Part shown: piece after piece, positions 39,524 to 40,870 of the stretch
How the letters are laid out: each line of letters starts with the position of its first letter
How positions within the stretch are numbered: position 1 is the stretch's first letter
From: Actinomycetota bacterium
Lineage (GTDB): Bacteria; Actinomycetota; Actinomycetes; Streptosporangiales; Streptosporangiaceae
NCBI GenBank assembly: GCA_019240215.1
Contig: JAFAYQ010000003.1
Location: 1 to 40,870, forward strand
Direction of reading: 5' to 3'
Length of the DNA: 40,870 bases
Program-made: the position numbers and the translations under genes
Notes under the pieces: generated by a model
Databases searched by the model: none
What the model was told of the DNA's origin: nothing
Seen by the model: only the letters and a program-made list of their open reading frames with translations

Positions 39524-39972
39524 GCGGCCAAGCGGGCGTTGAGGTCGCGGGGGCGGAGCTGGGGTCCGGGGCTGGTGGCGGCCCGGCGCACGGCGTCGAG
39601 CGGGATCACCACCGGGACCTCGGCTTCGGCCTGCGGCTCGAGGCCCTCGCGGCGGGCGCGTTCGCGGGCCACCCGGTCGGCCAGCAGGCGGCGGGCGCGC
39701 ATCACGGCCAGTTCGCGGCCGATCTCGGACAGCACGTCGGACAGCTCGATCTCAAGGGCGGTGCAGACCGCGGCCAGGACTTCGGAGGAGGCTTCCTTGC
39801 GGCCGCGCTCCAGCTCGGACAGGTACGGCATCGACACCCGGGCCGCCCGGGCCACGTCGGCCAGGGTCCGGCGCTGCTGGTGGCGGGCCCGCCGCAGCGC
39901 CGCGCCGAACAGGTGGCGCAGGAGGGGCTCGGGGCGCCGGTCAGCGGGGCGGATCGGGGTCAGCTTGCCCAT
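39520..39972 (-). CDS. popR: PopR/ClgR-like XRE-family regulator of clp genes
   Basis: 150 residues. HTH at about 17-82: [31 protein letters not shown] and [22 protein letters not shown], the exact flavour of ClgR/PopR. A basic helical region follows, and the protein ends LNARLAA. In Streptomyces, PopR represses or controls clpP3-clpP4 and is itself destroyed by ClpP1/P2 through two C-terminal alanines; the LAA end here fits. ATG at 39972 with GGAGGGA. A TTGACC (40014-40019) and TCGCAT (39990-39995) pair with 18-bp spacing on the minus strand is a promoter candidate. PopR versus ClgR is decided by the neighbouring clpP pair. Confidence 0.88.
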   Translation of the reverse strand: MGKLTPIRPADRRPEPLLRHLFGAALRRARHQQRRTLADVARAARVSMPYLSELERGRKEASSEVLAAVCTALEIELSDVLSEIGRELAVMRARRLLADRVARERARREGLEPQAEAEVPVVIPLDAVRRAATSPGPQLRPRDLNARLAA

Positions 39973-40105
39973 CGTGTCCCTCCGGCCTGATGCGAGGCTG
40001 TTTGTGCTGGTGAGGTCAACGTAGCCCGGGGACGGGGCGGGGCAGAAGGGCTTTCGCGACCGGCGTAAGCGAGGACGAGGGTCGCATCGCGTGTGGCTGC
40101 TACGG

Positions 40106-40125
40106 TTGTAGCAAGCTTGCTACAA
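40106..40125. promoter_or_regulatory. Perfect 20-bp palindromic operator at the toxin-antitoxin promoter
   Basis: TTGTAGCAAGCTTGCTACAA is a perfect palindrome. It overlaps the -10 candidate TACAAT at 40121-40126 and ends 7 nt before the antitoxin ATG. This is the classic position for autorepression by a Phd/VapB antitoxin complex. Confidence 0.88.
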
Positions 40126-40126
40126 T
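40121..40126 (+). promoter_or_regulatory. -10 hexamer of the toxin-antitoxin operon, leaderless start likely
   Basis: TACAAT lies 6 nt before the ATG at 40133, so transcription probably begins at or next to the start codon. No ribosome binding site is present. Confidence 0.7.
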
Positions 40127-40132
40127 GCCGCC

Positions 40133-40387
40133 ATGAGCGCAGTGCCTGCCCGCGATCTCCGTAACCACACCGCCGAGATTCTCCGCCGGGTCGAGGCCGG
40201 CGAGGAGATCGAGGTGTACAAGGACAACCGGCCGGTAGCCAAGATCATCCCGCTGTCCCGGCGGCCTCAGTGGCTGCCCGCGACGGAGATCGCCAGTGAA
40301 TTGGCCCAGCTCGGCCCCGACACCACGGGTCTGGCCGATGAACTGCGGGAAACCCTCACCGACACCACCGACGACCTGCCGTGGTGA
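40133..40387 (+). CDS. vapB: Phd/YefM-type (VapB) antitoxin
   Basis: 84 residues. The N-terminal DNA-binding/dimer domain is SAVPARDLRNHTAEILRRVEAGEEIEVYKDNRPVAKIIPL, followed by a toxin-neutralising tail rich in acidic residues (TTGLADELRETLTDTTDDLPW). It binds and inhibits the PIN toxin encoded directly downstream and, with it, represses the operon. Codon use is slightly less GC-biased than the neighbours. Confidence 0.94.
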   Translation: MSAVPARDLRNHTAEILRRVEAGEEIEVYKDNRPVAKIIPLSRRPQWLPATEIASELAQLGPDTTGLADELRETLTDTTDDLPW

Positions 40388-40776
40388 CCGCGCAGCGCGC
40401 GCTGGCCGACACCTCGATCTTCATCGGGCTGGAGTCCACCCGGTTCGATCCCGCGCGCATCGCGGACTTCGAGTGGGCGGTGTCCACCATCACGCTGGGC
40501 GAACTTCGGCTCGGGGTACTGCAGGCCCGGACGCCGGAGATTGCTTCGCGGCGGCTGACGACTTATCAGCTGGCCCAGCGTCTGGAACCGCTGCCCGTCG
40601 ACGAAACTGTGTCGGAAGCATGGGCCCTGCTCGTCTCCCAGATCCGCACCGCGGGGCGCAAGGCTCCGATCAATGACACCTGGATCGCGGCGACCGCGAT
40701 CGCTCACGATGTGCCGATCATGACCCAGGATGCTGATTACGACGCGATGCCAGGCGTGCAGGTCGTCAAAATCTGA
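40384..40776 (+). CDS. vapC: VapC-type PIN-domain ribonuclease toxin
   Basis: 130 residues. Magnesium-dependent RNase that cleaves specific RNAs (in known cases tRNA or rRNA loops). The four acidic PIN residues are present: D9 (ALADTSIF), E40 (TLGELRLG), D98 (PINDTWIAATA) and D116 (TQDADYD), so it should be active. The GTG start at 40384 overlaps the antitoxin stop in a GTGA; a GTG one codon upstream is also possible. Confidence 0.94.
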   Translation: MTAQRALADTSIFIGLESTRFDPARIADFEWAVSTITLGELRLGVLQARTPEIASRRLTTYQLAQRLEPLPVDETVSEAWALLVSQIRTAGRKAPINDTWIAATAIAHDVPIMTQDADYDAMPGVQVVKI

Positions 40777-40792
40777 AGGTGTACGGGCGCCC

Positions 40793-40870
40793 TCAGGTGA
40801 GCACCACGAGTTTGCCGGTGGCTTGGCTGGATTCCATGGCGGCGTGAGCCTCGGCGATCTCGGTGAACGG
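40793..40870 (-). CDS. C-terminus of a quinone oxidoreductase-like (MDR family) protein
   Basis: Only the last 25 codons are in the window: PFTEIAEAHAAMESSQATGKLVVLT and stop reads as the typical C-terminal end of NADPH:quinone reductase / zeta-crystallin type medium-chain dehydrogenases (AAxAHxxMESxxxxGKLVL). Convergent with vapC, 16 nt away. Nothing more can be said. Confidence 0.75.
   Translation of the reverse strand, partial: PFTEIAEAHAAMESSQATGKLVVLT

Overview
The window is about 41 kb of very GC-rich DNA (roughly 70-74 percent by eye) with frequent GTG starts, GGAGG-type ribosome binding sites and GC-biased third codon positions. Gene content points to a high-GC actinobacterium, most likely a filamentous or Streptosporangiales/Streptomycetales-like organism: a degenerate PriA beside def, an Rv2175c homologue, an AdoK (Rv2202c-like)/ErpA pair, the pspA-pspAA-htpX-pspAB block, a DUF3043 gene next to pspA, an Rv1733c-family membrane protein beside a universal stress protein, a class I xylose isomerase, and a ClpP pair beside a PopR-like regulator. 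I cannot name the species. There is no rRNA, tRNA, CRISPR array, transposase or phage gene that I can see.

Layout. 1-5.1 kb: a leftward housekeeping run (priA, an unknown HEAT-like protein, def cut by the window edge), then a small multi-pass membrane protein and an Rv2175c-type DNA-binding protein. 5.2-9.7 kb: a CtaG-type cytochrome oxidase assembly protein, a secreted S53 (sedolisin) protease, and a divergent TetR/VOC pair sharing a palindrome. 9.7-11 kb: a decayed patch with an internally deleted short-chain dehydrogenase and two small membrane-protein genes that overlap tail to tail. 11.2-16.3 kb: adoK-erpA, the envelope-stress block, and DUF3043. 16.3-18.2 kb: aldo/keto reductase, a small unknown protein, and an anti-sigma-type ATPase. 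18.2-24.7 kb: pentose/pentitol catabolism (xylB, xylA, LacI-type repressor, a proline-rich microprotein, a polyol-type dehydrogenase, a 2-hydroxyacid dehydrogenase) with LacI-like operators in front of xylB. 24.7-31.2 kb: many small genes (DUF3054, NTF2-like, PfpI, diacylglycerol-kinase-like, SHOCT, STAS, Rv1733c-like, USP, VOC, AraC). 31.5-33.1 kb: a large secreted protein with eight cysteines. 33.6-40.8 kb: an HTH-nSTAND NTPase-TM-WD40 giant, a methyltransferase, two ClpP genes, a PopR-like regulator and a VapBC pair; the window ends in the C-terminus of a quinone-oxidoreductase-like gene.

The most interesting material is at the right end. The 1294-residue protein looks like a one-piece membrane signal transducer: DNA-binding HTH and NTPase inside, one membrane span, and 14 WD40 repeats (two seven-bladed propellers) predicted outside. 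Next to it, a ClpP pair carries an upstream palindrome that fits the PopR box I recall from Streptomyces, and the convergent PopR-like regulator ends in Leu-Ala-Ala, a ClpP-type degron. Together these suggest a self-sensing proteolysis switch. Across the window several genes have a TANNNT hexamer exactly 6-7 nt before the start codon and no ribosome binding site, which suggests leaderless transcripts. Short in-gene tandem repeats with aberrant codon use recur in unrelated genes.
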